DNA of 64,000 bases from Angomonas deanei. Lineage: Eukaryota > Euglenozoa > Kinetoplastea > Trypanosomatida > Trypanosomatidae. The notes beneath the pieces are model-generated. The model worked only from the letters and a program-made list of their open reading frames with translations, was not told the DNA's origin and did not search any database. The DNA is taken from NCBI GenBank assembly GCA_903995115.1, contig LR877160.1, positions 62,001 through 126,000 on the forward strand, given 5' to 3'. The position numbers were made by a program, and so were the translations under genes. Below are positions 1-8,797 of the stretch, one piece after another; within the stretch, counting starts at the first letter, position 1; every line of letters begins with the position of its first letter.

Positions 1-343
1 TCTGCACCAGCAGCTCCTTAGCCCATCTCGAGACGTGTAACAGGCCAGACAAGGTGCGGTTACCAATGACGTTGACCACCCCCGTGTTTACTACGGTGAT
101 CACGACCCCGTTGCATTCGTACCCCTCTATTTGCATTGGTGGAGGGCGCAACACGCACTGTCGGCTGTTCGGCACCCCTGTAATGTCAGCGTTCCACAGG
201 CGCGTCGCCAGCCAATGCACGTTGATGTGGACCGCATTCTCCTGCAAAAAGAGACGATCCGGGTGGTCGTCGGCGGACAGTGGTGCGAGTACATCCTTCA
301 ACGAGAATGACAAAAAGATGGCCCCAAGGTCAATACTCAGCAT
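1..343 (-). CDS. 3'-truncated protein, possibly TBP/TRF4-like
   Basis: An open frame starts at the ATG at 343 and runs off the left edge, so only the first 114 residues are visible. An in-frame TAA lies upstream with no other ATG between, and a pyrimidine tract with a candidate splice acceptor (437-480) lies just before it, which fixes the start. Residues about 43-113 read like the first repeat of a TATA-binding protein: a short strand, a WNAD segment, then a CVLRPPP segment, a strand pair around VVNTGVVNVIG and a helix ending RWAKELL. This resembles the pattern TALIFxSGKMVVTGAK...SRKYARII of TBP. Trypanosomatids have a divergent TBP, TRF4, needed for spliced-leader and tRNA transcription, and that would be the candidate. 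The alignment was made by eye over one half-domain, so the assignment is tentative; that a real gene is here is much surer. Confidence 0.6.
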   Translation of the reverse strand, partial: MLSIDLGAIFLSFSLKDVLAPLSADDHPDRLFLQENAVHINVHWLATRLWNADITGVPNSRQCVLRPPPMQIEGYECNGVVITVVNTGVVNVIGNRTLSGLLHVSRWAKELLVQ

Positions 344-748
344 GATTACCAGAATAATAATACTAATAATAATAAACACTTAATGCGTTCTTCTAAAAGT
401 GTAACGACGGGTTGCTTCCTGCCAAAGTCGCTTCAGCTGCCGTACAGCGATAAGATCAAAGAGAAGAGAGAAGAAGAAGAAAACGTTTGTGGAAGAAGCT
501 AAATACAACACCAGTTCGTAGAGAAAAAAAAAAAAAAGAAGACACCTCAGTGACTGACGTTGAGAAACCGTAACGGAATTACGAACAATAATTAAAACGT
601 GGGCAAAAAAAAACTCGCAAATAAAAAGTTGATATTAATAATTGGAAATACAAGGAAAAAAAAAAAAACGTTATATCAGGCTCAAACATCACCAAAGAAG
701 AGGATCGTTAGGATCAACGGAGCTCTCACATTTTTTTTTTTTTTGCCG
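344..748. other. Intergenic spacer
   Basis: Holds the acceptor region of the left-edge gene and, beyond it, the presumed 3' untranslated part of the Sec14-like gene. Several A or T homopolymers are visible (near 523-537, 657-668 and 730-744). Nothing else recognised. Confidence 0.6.
437..480 (-). promoter_or_regulatory. Spliced-leader acceptor region of the left-edge gene
   Basis: On the minus strand a tract made almost only of C and T (456-480) is followed by the first AG at 438-437, giving a 5' leader of about 93 nt before the ATG at 343. Polypyrimidine plus AG is the usual trans-splicing signal of kinetoplastids. Its use here is inferred. Confidence 0.5.
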
Positions 749-1669
749 TTACCCTTTAACTTCATCTTTGTTCGTTACGGATTGCTCTTTGGATGCGGCA
801 ACGTCGTTCGGTGTTTGTTGCTTACCTGCTGTCGTCTCCTCCTCCTTCGTAGTGGTCTCTTCCTCTTTCTTTTCTGCAGCACCTTCTCCCCCGCTCTTCT
901 CCTTTGCCTTCTTGGGTGACGCCTCCTTCTCGGAGTATGGAGGCATGGCATCCAGGTTGTTCAACCCATTATCGTCCATGGTACCGCCGAGGCACTTGGG
1001 CAACTGATCTGCGCGTACGTGAGTGGCAAGCTCCTCCAGGGTGCTACCCGCCTTGTGTACCTTTAGTCTCGTTTCAGCGTCCACGAAAGGGCGAGAGAGG
1101 GTGATTAACATGTTCAAGTACCATGGACCATTGTAGAGGAACATTTTGCCCAACTTTTCGGGGTAAAAGTCTTGCGTAATGCGACTCGTCTCCTTCCGTG
1201 TCTCCTTCACATAGGGGTCCTTTTTCTTTCGCTCGCCCATGTGTGTGAAGTCGACGATCCACGTCGCGCGCTCGTAGCCTTTCCGCTGCACCTCCTCCAT
1301 CACGTAGACCAGCTGCTTCACGCGGAGCTCGGTGTTGAACTCGTTCTCCAGACCCAGTCGGATGATAAGCACGGGTCTTCCTTCATTGCAAAACCCGCCC
1401 ACCGTAGTGAGCCCTTTTTCCATAATCGGCGCCACCTCCTCGCGGGTGATGGCGTACGGTTTGAACTCTCGTCTCCATTTAATACAACTGTCGAGGAGGG
1501 CAGAGGCTTTTTCCACATTCCCCTTTCGCGCCCTGGCAAAACGCACGTAGGCCTCCGAGCTTGCCAAGAAGTCTCGATCCGCTTCGTCCAGGACAGTAGG
1601 GGGGAATTTCGTTTTTAGTGCCTCCACACACTCTTCCTCCGCCTTGTTCCGCGGTACCAGTTGTGGCAT
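749..1669 (-). CDS. Sec14-like CRAL-TRIO lipid-transfer protein
   Basis: A 306-residue protein of the Sec14/CRAL-TRIO family, cytosolic proteins that bind one phospholipid or other hydrophobic ligand and move it between membranes. The N-terminal CRAL-TRIO helical part is seen at about residues 10-68 (YVRFARARKGNVEKA segment) and the lipid-binding part at about 85-230. Family hallmarks are DFYPEKLGKMFLYNGPW at 167-183 and LPKCLGGT at 223-230. The last 65 residues are Lys/Glu-rich and disordered. The ATG at 1669 is the only sensible start, and the length fits the core family of about 300 residues. Which ligand it carries cannot be told. It precedes, in the transcript, the left-edge gene and follows a giant orphan. 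Confidence 0.9.
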   Translation of the reverse strand: MPQLVPRNKAEEECVEALKTKFPPTVLDEADRDFLASSEAYVRFARARKGNVEKASALLDSCIKWRREFKPYAITREEVAPIMEKGLTTVGGFCNEGRPVLIIRLGLENEFNTELRVKQLVYVMEEVQRKGYERATWIVDFTHMGERKKKDPYVKETRKETSRITQDFYPEKLGKMFLYNGPWYLNMLITLSRPFVDAETRLKVHKAGSTLEELATHVRADQLPKCLGGTMDDNGLNNLDAMPPYSEKEASPKKAKEKSGGEGAAEKKEEETTTKEEETTAGKQQTPNDVAASKEQSVTNKDEVKG

Positions 1670-1964
1670 GGTGTATCGACAGTCGGTTTGTTCCGCTTTT
1701 AGATGATTATTACTATTTTTTTTTTACTATTAGAGCAACCATAAGAAATTGGTAGAAGAAATATGTTTGGGTGCACATGTGTTGGTAAGAAGAGAATCAC
1801 ACCGTCCTATGAGTTCGTCACACAATAAAACGAAGTCTCAACTAATATACGAGGCGAGGGCAGTAAGAATGAAAAGAAAGAAAAACGATAAGTTCACTTA
1901 CCCAAAAACGTTTTTGTGATTAGATTATTATTATTATTTTTATTTTAGCAAGGACCTTCTCTGC

Positions 1965-4900
1965 TTAATATTCCCGGTCCCCATCCGACAACGCTGAAAG
2001 AGTGCATTTTAACTGACTCCAGTGAAACTTCTTGTCGGTCAATAACAGCATTGGTAGGCGCAGTGACATCAACGTAGCATGCAAGTGCATGTCAGGTCGC
2101 ACATTATCGCCACAACTCAACTTTCTGGCCAGCCAGCCGCATATTTCCTCGTAGGAAATAAACCCACAGCGACTCCGGTTCAGCGTTCGAAACACCCTCG
2201 CCGTGTGGCGAACCACCTCCGGCCTGTCGTGTGCATACACATCTCTAACGTAGGTGGAAAAGTTTTCAAACGTCAGCTTCTTGCCGTACTGGGCGAACAA
2301 CGTGGTGCAGAGGGTGTGCACCAGCGGGACGGCGCGGTGGTCACACATGAGAAATGGGAATACAGTGGCGGGGACACCAAAGACAGCTTCCAATCGGTTC
2401 GATCCGGAAGCACTCAGGGTGGCCGACAGCAGCGTGTTGCGGTGGAGAATCAAAAAGTCCTTCACGTGTTCAAGCTCCCGCAGCAGCTGTCGGTCGTCGG
2501 AGGTGACATCCTCGTCTTTCAGCGGGAGAGAGGCACTGAAGAGTGCCTCGTCCTCCCGGTGCTGTTGGGCGCATAGTTCCACCCCCAGTGTCGTCGCCGC
2601 CGCGAGTGTCTCCCCACACCCCGACGAGGAACTACAGTCCTCCTTATCTCGGTGGGGGATGGCCGCGTCGGGCAACGCACTAAAGGAGAAGACCTGGGTA
2701 GCAGACAAGCACGGGCTCACCGCGGAGGTGGCATCGTTGAGGTTGGGGGAGACGCAGTTCGATGGACTGTGCGTCGTGTTACTTGGTGGGTGGGGCGAAG
2801 AATGAGCATCGGTCCCTCCGTCGTCCTCCACGGCGTCGGCCTGTAGTAAGAGCTTCGCCCACCGCGTCCGTGGGGTGTACTCTAACCCAAAAAACTTCTC
2901 CAGCTCCTGCACAAAGTCTTTCAAGTTATAATTGTGGTAGTAGAGCACCGCATGTTCGGCCACCTCGTCCACTACTTTTCGGAAGGGAATATAGGCGTCC
3001 CCTTTGCAGGCCGCCACATCCATAATGTACGTCTCCGAAGCAATCTTGCGCGAGTAACGGCAGCACAAAAATACCTCCAGTGGTGACAGGCCATATTGCC
3101 CTTTTTGATAGTTGAGATCCGCCCGTCGGCGCGTGGTGTCACCTCCAAAGGAAATCACATTCTCTGATTCATTGGTCTCGGAGGAGAAGTCAAACATGTT
3201 GCTCTGTTGCGTCATGAAGCGTGTCGTCGAGGTAAAGTAACAGTAGTGGATGTGTCGAAACAGATTATAGAAGAGGCTGTTCCGCTTCTGTCTTGACGCC
3301 GCTAGCACACGGGCGCACCGATCTTCTTCGGACTCGACTGGGAGGCTGGGTGTCACATTTATCGTGCTGCCAACCCGCATCACACGGCCGTCCCCACCCT
3401 CTTGTAGATCGTCCGCCACACGTGTGGAGGGAAGCATTCCACCATGAGAACTGCCGGAGTCACTTCGACGGGTGCGCCGCAAGCTGCCCTCTCGCACCAC
3501 CGCATTTCCACTCGTGTCCTGGCCGCTGCTGCTGCTGACGCTGCTCTGCCGTGCCTTGTAATCGCTAACCGCCGGCGAACTGAGAGTATGCGTCGTCCGC
3601 AGGTCGGTGCTGGGACTTAGGTTACTGTTCTGCTCCGTCGATATCTGCTCCTCCAGCTGTGGGTTGTAGAAGAGGGAGTCCCACCGGTCCGTTTCCTCCA
3701 TGTGTGGGATACCGGCGTTGAACAAATTGCTGCTGGCATCCGCGTAGGTGTAATAGTAAGCGATCCCACAGTCAATTGGCTCCCCTTGCAGTGTGTGGCG
3801 CAGTCGGCTCGCCTGACGGTCCACCTCATTCGCATTCCACACCGGTTTATTGCAAATACTAAGCTGTTTTTTGCCCGCCTCCCCTAACAGCATCGCACTG
3901 CCGTTGCCGTTGTGATGCTGTTGCGGCTGCGGCGAGCAAGTGCCCGGGGTGTGGATCGTCAGATAGCTACAGTTACCGTCCGTGGATAGCACTTCCGCCG
4001 TCGACTGTCCCTCCACGTCCCCACCCGCCGTCACGTACACCTCCGCCCACAGCGCCGGGGTGTCGTCGGTGTTGTGGATGGGATACGGACTGGTGTGGCA
4101 AAGGCTGTTTACCGAATCACTGGAGTAGCTATAATTAATGGGCTCTACGGACCGGTTAGGATGACTCGTATTCCCTCCACTCTCTGGTATCAGGCTACCA
4201 TTCTGGATAGTACTCGTGTTGCTGATCACGGTTACGACGCCGTCTTTCGTGGTGGAGGTGGTATACGGGGGTCTCGTGGCGGGGGAGGATATGATGGTGC
4301 CGGCGGGTGGACTGGTCGGCGTCACCTCCGGCCTGCTCCCGAGGGAGGAGCCCATGAGCAACTGGGCCTCTTTCGGGGAAGGGCTGTAACTCCCGTTTTG
4401 GGTGATGGGGTTGCTGTTGCTCGTGGCTCTTGCGGCAACGGGGATATCCTCTGGTGGACCGCACTTTCCGCTCCCATGCCGGCGTAGGCCAGTGGAGATT
4501 GTCCGCATCACTCTACCCGTGAAGCTAGATTTCGTCTTCATACGTCTCCGGCGGCGTCGTCCGTTTTGTCGCTCCATTCTCCTTGCCGCGGCGAAGCTCC
4601 GCTGCTTCTCTACAAAAAAGTGCACCTTGCGCAAATCGTGCTGGTGGTTTATCAGTTCTTGGGTGAACGAAAGCACAGGGAATCCCCAGGCGAACGCACA
4701 AACACACCGAGGCACTGATGGGGGGAGTGTACGGTATATTCGCTGGTCGGGAAGGGGGATCGTCAGGATGCGCTGGGAGCAGTCCTTTAATGAACGCAGT
4801 AGCGTCTCACGCATTGCCTCTCGACGGACAACAGCATGAAGGAGGTATCGGGGTAGGGGAACACTCGTGAGGAGGCGGTTGTGTTCACTGCCAGTGTTCG

Positions 4901-7748
4901 TGCTCCCGGTCCACGGGACAGGACTGTGCAAAACAGTGGTCGACAGTGCCCCCGATTGTGAAAACGCGTGGCGCATCACCGGTGAGGAAACGTTTGAGTG
5001 GCCAAGTGGGAGAGACGTTTCTCGTTCACTGAGCGACTTGCTCGACAGCGCGTGCCGCAAGTTCTCTTTTGTCTCCTGCAGAGGTGTATCGCAGTCCATG
5101 GCATGAATCAACCGCTGCAGCTCCCTTGTAATCTCTTCCTCTAGCGCGGACGAAAGATTGTCCACATACTCCTCCATCGCTCGTAACACGTTTTCTGAAA
5201 ACTTCCCCTGCCGGTGCATCGTGAAGACATTGCGGTCTAACACTTCCGGTTCCTCGCAGAGCACCGCATTGCACAGACGCCCAAACGAATCGTTGGTGGG
5301 GAAAAGTGGGGAGTCGGTCTGCGCGCCCGCCTTACCGTACAAGATGTCATTCTGGTTATACCCATTCTGGCGAAGCACATGAATGTAGAAGCGCTTTTCC
5401 GTAAAAAGCGTCCTGTCCACGTCTTTGGAGCCTCTCCGGAAGTGTCCAGTACCCTTCGGGCTGCCTCGACCGAAGCGGGAAGGGGACAGCGGGGAGCCAA
5501 ATATATTGGGAGAGCCGTAGACACCACTGTCGCCGCCGAGTTCGAGGTCGTCGTCGTTGTCTTCGGGAATGTGCACCTGCAGCACGACACGACTTCGGCT
5601 GCTGCCTAACGCTCCCTCTTCATTTCCGTCTCGGTTAACGCTGTCCGTCTTGTGAAGCAACCCTTCGTTATTTTTAGTCCGTTTAGGCGAAACGGTGGTG
5701 CTATTGTGGCTCATCGCCGCGTTAGTATTCCCTCGGCTAATGCTATTGCTGCTGCTGCTGTAGTGCGTGAGCAGCGGTGTGACACAGAGAACCTCTGCCG
5801 GACGAAGGGTCGGAAAGGCCGCCGTAGAGGGCTGTGTCCCACTCTCCACACAGCGAACTGGGGATAAGCACATTTTCTGGTCGTAACCCCCACTTGAAGC
5901 GTTGTTGTGGCGTGGGGAGGGAAAGTTACCCTCACTCCTGCTATTCTGTGTGTTTTCATTGTTGTTGTTATGCGCACCTGACGGAACCGCGTTAAAGTAC
6001 GATTGAAATAGTTTTTGACTCATTGACAAGTGGATCATATCCTTCAATTGCAGGATGTACGCACCGTACACGGTAGAGTAAAACTCATAGGCGGGGTAGA
6101 CTTCAAAGGTAATCCGCAGCTTCCGATGTCCTTTGATACTGTTCTCCATATTACAGTTGGCATCCGTGTCTTCCTCTGGCGGCGGCGTACAACAGCTTTT
6201 CCGACTAATGTTGGAGCTGTTCCCTTTTTCATTGGTTACCCTCTCCTCCGTTGATTGTTTGCGCGACTTATCCTTCTCTTCCTCGGCCTCCTTCACCACA
6301 GAGGTTTTTAGCTCCTGCACCACGAACACGTCGACGAGTCCCTCCACCGATACAGCGCTATCCTCCGTAATGCTACTCCACAGTGCCTGCACGTAGGCGG
6401 TGATGTTCGTGCTGTTGGTGTTGTACCCCAGCGGCAGTCGCAGCACAGCCACGGTCGGTTGCAGCGGCAGGACATTGTAAACGTCCTTGTCGAAGCCGTT
6501 GTGTTTCGTGTCATTGCCGTGTTTGTTCCCCCCACAAGAGGCGCGACCGTTTTTGTAAAAGAGCAGCGGCTCCAGAATACGCTGCATGGTTTCCTGAATC
6601 ACGGTTGGGTCCGTCATTTTTTTACTCGTGGTCTCCGTTTCCACGTCGTCCACGTCGGCCATCGTCGTCCACGGTACTATCGCAGAAACGTAACCTTTAA
6701 CGCGAATTGTCACGCGCCTTAGTGGTCGTATAACGTACTCTTTCCCTAGACTACCGGCCACCTTTCTCCATCGACGTAAAAGACGGGTCCACCGTTTCGT
6801 AAAGGTGCGCATCACACTATTGCCTTTGACAGTTTTCCGCACCGAGCCGTCGTCGTTGCCACCGGGGTGCACACCATCGCCCATCCCATTAGAGTACCGG
6901 CTCAAGCTCGTCTGCCGTCCATGTGCGGTATGTTGGTGCACCCCCTGGTATAGGGGGTCCTCGGGGTCGTTTTCCACTGTACTCATGGAACTGCTGCTGC
7001 TCAGGTGGATGTTGTTGGGGTTATTCCTATTGTCGGTGCTACTGTGGCACAATGAAGTGTTCGAGTCCACACTGTTTGTCATGGACTGGTTATGGAGCTC
7101 CTGATGCGCACTGTCGTACTCGTCGTTCTCTGGGGAAGAAGAGCTGGACGTCTCGGACGACGTGGAGGAGCATATGGGTGCGGTACTGGCGGTCGCGCGG
7201 AAAACATTCTTGTCTGCGAACGCATCTGCACCAAACGTAGACAAGAGCAGTTTCAACACCGACACGAAAGCGCTGTTCGGAACCGTGCCGTCTGGGGCTG
7301 TGCCGCGCACCTCTACCGGAGAGAATACGGGCGACACTTCTTCACCAGCCGTATGGTTCATTCTATTGACATCTATAAATTCATTCCGAAGGGAGACCGC
7401 CTCCCCCGTAGAGGAGCGGTCACCGCCGACGGCTCTAAACTTGAACGGTCCGTCGTGTAGTTGCAGGAGGACGGACAGTACGGCGGTGGTGGACGGGAAC
7501 TGACCGAGGGGCCCATCGTCCGTGTACCAGCTCCGCCGTCGGACATTGCCACTTGCACGACGGAAGGAAAAGTATTCGAACCACCGCGTACAAAAGCTGG
7601 CTCCAGACGATCCATCGTCGGCGTCATCGGCGCGAAGACGGCACAAAATACGGACGCAGAGGATGGCACTAGAGACCACCGCCGCGGAGCAGCTGATCAA
7701 CATCACAGTGCTTCTCGACTCACTGCTTTTACTATGCTTGATGATCAT
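1965..7748 (-). CDS. Giant membrane-anchored orphan, degenerate EF-hand at C-terminus
   Basis: A 1927-residue protein that I cannot assign to a named family. Visible parts: a hydrophobic N-terminal segment (about 16-36) that could be a signal anchor; a long Ser/Asn/Thr-rich region; several ordered islands (around VLPLQPTVAVLRLPLGYN, around YIHVLRQNGYNQNDI and around VPRCVCAFAWGFPVLSF); a basic patch GRRRRRRMK; and a helical C-terminal part. Near residue 1860 the segment NRSRCGFISYEE has the spacing of an EF-hand loop, but Asn is at position 1 and Cys at position 5, so calcium binding is doubtful. A (CT)-rich tract and AG at 7800-7830 lie 51 nt before the ATG, supporting this start. The conserved islands between disordered linkers suggest a scaffold or membrane-tethered protein; this is inference. 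Confidence 0.8.
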   Translation of the reverse strand: MIIKHSKSSESRSTVMLISCSAAVVSSAILCVRILCRLRADDADDGSSGASFCTRWFEYFSFRRASGNVRRRSWYTDDGPLGQFPSTTAVLSVLLQLHDGPFKFRAVGGDRSSTGEAVSLRNEFIDVNRMNHTAGEEVSPVFSPVEVRGTAPDGTVPNSAFVSVLKLLLSTFGADAFADKNVFRATASTAPICSSTSSETSSSSSPENDEYDSAHQELHNQSMTNSVDSNTSLCHSSTDNRNNPNNIHLSSSSSMSTVENDPEDPLYQGVHQHTAHGRQTSLSRYSNGMGDGVHPGGNDDGSVRKTVKGNSVMRTFTKRWTRLLRRWRKVAGSLGKEYVIRPLRRVTIRVKGYVSAIVPWTTMADVDDVETETTSKKMTDPTVIQETMQRILEPLLFYKNGRASCGGNKHGNDTKHNGFDKDVYNVLPLQPTVAVLRLPLGYNTNSTNITAYVQALWSSITEDSAVSVEGLVDVFVVQELKTSVVKEAEEEKDKSRKQSTEERVTNEKGNSSNISRKSCCTPPPEEDTDANCNMENSIKGHRKLRITFEVYPAYEFYSTVYGAYILQLKDMIHLSMSQKLFQSYFNAVPSGAHNNNNENTQNSRSEGNFPSPRHNNASSGGYDQKMCLSPVRCVESGTQPSTAAFPTLRPAEVLCVTPLLTHYSSSSNSISRGNTNAAMSHNSTTVSPKRTKNNEGLLHKTDSVNRDGNEEGALGSSRSRVVLQVHIPEDNDDDLELGGDSGVYGSPNIFGSPLSPSRFGRGSPKGTGHFRRGSKDVDRTLFTEKRFYIHVLRQNGYNQNDILYGKAGAQTDSPLFPTNDSFGRLCNAVLCEEPEVLDRNVFTMHRQGKFSENVLRAMEEYVDNLSSALEEEITRELQRLIHAMDCDTPLQETKENLRHALSSKSLSERETSLPLGHSNVSSPVMRHAFSQSGALSTTVLHSPVPWTGSTNTGSEHNRLLTSVPLPRYLLHAVVRREAMRETLLRSLKDCSQRILTIPLPDQRIYRTLPPSVPRCVCAFAWGFPVLSFTQELINHQHDLRKVHFFVEKQRSFAAARRMERQNGRRRRRRMKTKSSFTGRVMRTISTGLRRHGSGKCGPPEDIPVAARATSNSNPITQNGSYSPSPKEAQLLMGSSLGSRPEVTPTSPPAGTIISSPATRPPYTTSTTKDGVVTVISNTSTIQNGSLIPESGGNTSHPNRSVEPINYSYSSDSVNSLCHTSPYPIHNTDDTPALWAEVYVTAGGDVEGQSTAEVLSTDGNCSYLTIHTPGTCSPQPQQHHNGNGSAMLLGEAGKKQLSICNKPVWNANEVDRQASRLRHTLQGEPIDCGIAYYYTYADASSNLFNAGIPHMEETDRWDSLFYNPQLEEQISTEQNSNLSPSTDLRTTHTLSSPAVSDYKARQSSVSSSSGQDTSGNAVVREGSLRRTRRSDSGSSHGGMLPSTRVADDLQEGGDGRVMRVGSTINVTPSLPVESEEDRCARVLAASRQKRNSLFYNLFRHIHYCYFTSTTRFMTQQSNMFDFSSETNESENVISFGGDTTRRRADLNYQKGQYGLSPLEVFLCCRYSRKIASETYIMDVAACKGDAYIPFRKVVDEVAEHAVLYYHNYNLKDFVQELEKFFGLEYTPRTRWAKLLLQADAVEDDGGTDAHSSPHPPSNTTHSPSNCVSPNLNDATSAVSPCLSATQVFSFSALPDAAIPHRDKEDCSSSSGCGETLAAATTLGVELCAQQHREDEALFSASLPLKDEDVTSDDRQLLRELEHVKDFLILHRNTLLSATLSASGSNRLEAVFGVPATVFPFLMCDHRAVPLVHTLCTTLFAQYGKKLTFENFSTYVRDVYAHDRPEVVRHTARVFRTLNRSRCGFISYEEICGWLARKLSCGDNVRPDMHLHATLMSLRLPMLLLTDKKFHWSQLKCTLSALSDGDREY

Positions 7749-8055
7749 CTCACAAAGTTTCTTTCCAACTATTTACCGAAAAAAAAAAACGGTGAGATTC
7801 TTTTATAAACAAAAAAGAGAGAGAGAGAGAATGATACTTTAGGCTACTCAACCGACCAACGGCCGACGGTCAAATATGGTATACAATCATGTTCTTCCAG
7901 TAACATTGTATTGTGTTTATTGTTGTACGTTCACGAGGGGATTTTTGATCCTTAATGACTGACGTCATGACGGATCGCCGTTATTGTTATTTTTTTATTA
8001 TTATTCATCACGCTGTGTAGCACAGAGTGTGGGATGGTGATGTCTATTCGCTTCG
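7749..8055. other. Intergenic spacer
   Basis: Holds the acceptor of the giant orphan gene and the 3' untranslated part of the C1D/Rrp47 gene. Beyond an A11 run near 7779-7789 and TTA repeats near 7990-8004, nothing is recognised. Confidence 0.6.
7800..7830 (-). promoter_or_regulatory. Spliced-leader acceptor with (CT)n tract
   Basis: The minus strand reads a CT dinucleotide repeat (about 7816-7830), a T run, then the first AG at 7801-7800. It is the probable trans-splice acceptor of the 1927-residue gene and gives a 51-nt leader. Confidence 0.5.
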
Positions 8056-8544
8056 CTACTTTGTTTCGTCGTCCCTTTCCCGCTTTTTGGGTTTTCCTCT
8101 CGTGCTATTCTTCTTCTCCACTACCGCATTGTGGGACTCGACATGCGACAATAGTCTTCCTACCACATCCTTGGCGTCCGACTTCTGGCGTGAAACCATC
8201 TTGAACAGCTCCTCCTCCCCGTTATTCGCCCCGGATCCATGACTCTGTTTTTGAATTTGGGAAATTTCCTTCAGTTTTTTGATGTACTCCGTGATACGCT
8301 CGATTTTAAGGACGACCTGCTGATCGGGCTTATTGTTTTGCACCTTGTCTAACGAGTAAAGGCCAAACGCTAATATGAACGCGGCGGAGAGATACAGGCG
8401 GCCCTGACCCTCACTGTCGTACTCCGTAAGCAACTTTTCTTCCGTCATCTCCGACGTCAACTTGGGCATCAGTTCAATTTTTAACGTTTCACGGAGGGCT
8501 TGCATTTGGGTGAGCAAGGGCTCGATACTTTCGTCCACGTCCAT
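8056..8544 (-). CDS. EAP3: C1D/Rrp47 family exosome cofactor (EAP3)
   Basis: A 162-residue protein of the Sas10/Utp3/C1D family. The family member Rrp47/C1D binds the nuclear nuclease Rrp6 and helps the exosome process rRNA and other structured RNAs; the trypanosome counterpart is known as EAP3. The sequence shows the expected helical N-terminal domain (about 8-95), including a SAAFILAFGLYSLDK segment that matches the conserved LNSLYWMYL-like helix of the family, followed by a lysine-rich tail (GKPKKRERDD) typical of RNA-contacting C1D proteins. Length is as expected. A clear pyrimidine tract (8606-8637) precedes the gene. From memory, unchecked, EAP3 and lipin are also neighbours in Trypanosoma brucei, which would make this pair conserved synteny. 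Confidence 0.82.
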   Translation of the reverse strand: MDVDESIEPLLTQMQALRETLKIELMPKLTSEMTEEKLLTEYDSEGQGRLYLSAAFILAFGLYSLDKVQNNKPDQQVVLKIERITEYIKKLKEISQIQKQSHGSGANNGEEELFKMVSRQKSDAKDVVGRLLSHVESHNAVVEKKNSTRGKPKKRERDDETK

Positions 8545-8605
8545 CTACAGCAACCACGATTGTAATACAGACTTTGTGTCCTTGTTTATTTTTTTGGTGA
8601 GATCG

Positions 8606-8637
8606 CATGAGGGAGAAAAGGGGGGAAAGGACATTGC
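8606..8637 (-). promoter_or_regulatory. Polypyrimidine tract upstream of EAP3
   Basis: The minus strand shows an almost unbroken C/T tract here, including a C6 and two T-rich blocks. The first AG lies within about 30 nt downstream and the ATG at 8544 further on. Likely trans-splicing signal for EAP3 and 3'-end signal for the lipin transcript. Confidence 0.5.
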
Positions 8638-8797
8638 AAACCCGAAGAAATGAAAACAGACGTGTACAGACGCGTGATAGCCGACACCAGAAGACCCCTC
8701 TAGTAAGGGATTTTAAAGAACACTAAAATAATGATCATAAAACGTTAAGCTAATCCTTCCACGGAGCGATCATACAGGGATGATCCGATTTGCTCTC

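Noticed and set aside
54-383. Plus-strand open frames at the left edge and throughout the window
   Set aside because: They lie antisense to well-supported minus-strand genes and have no family resemblance; no strand switch is seen.
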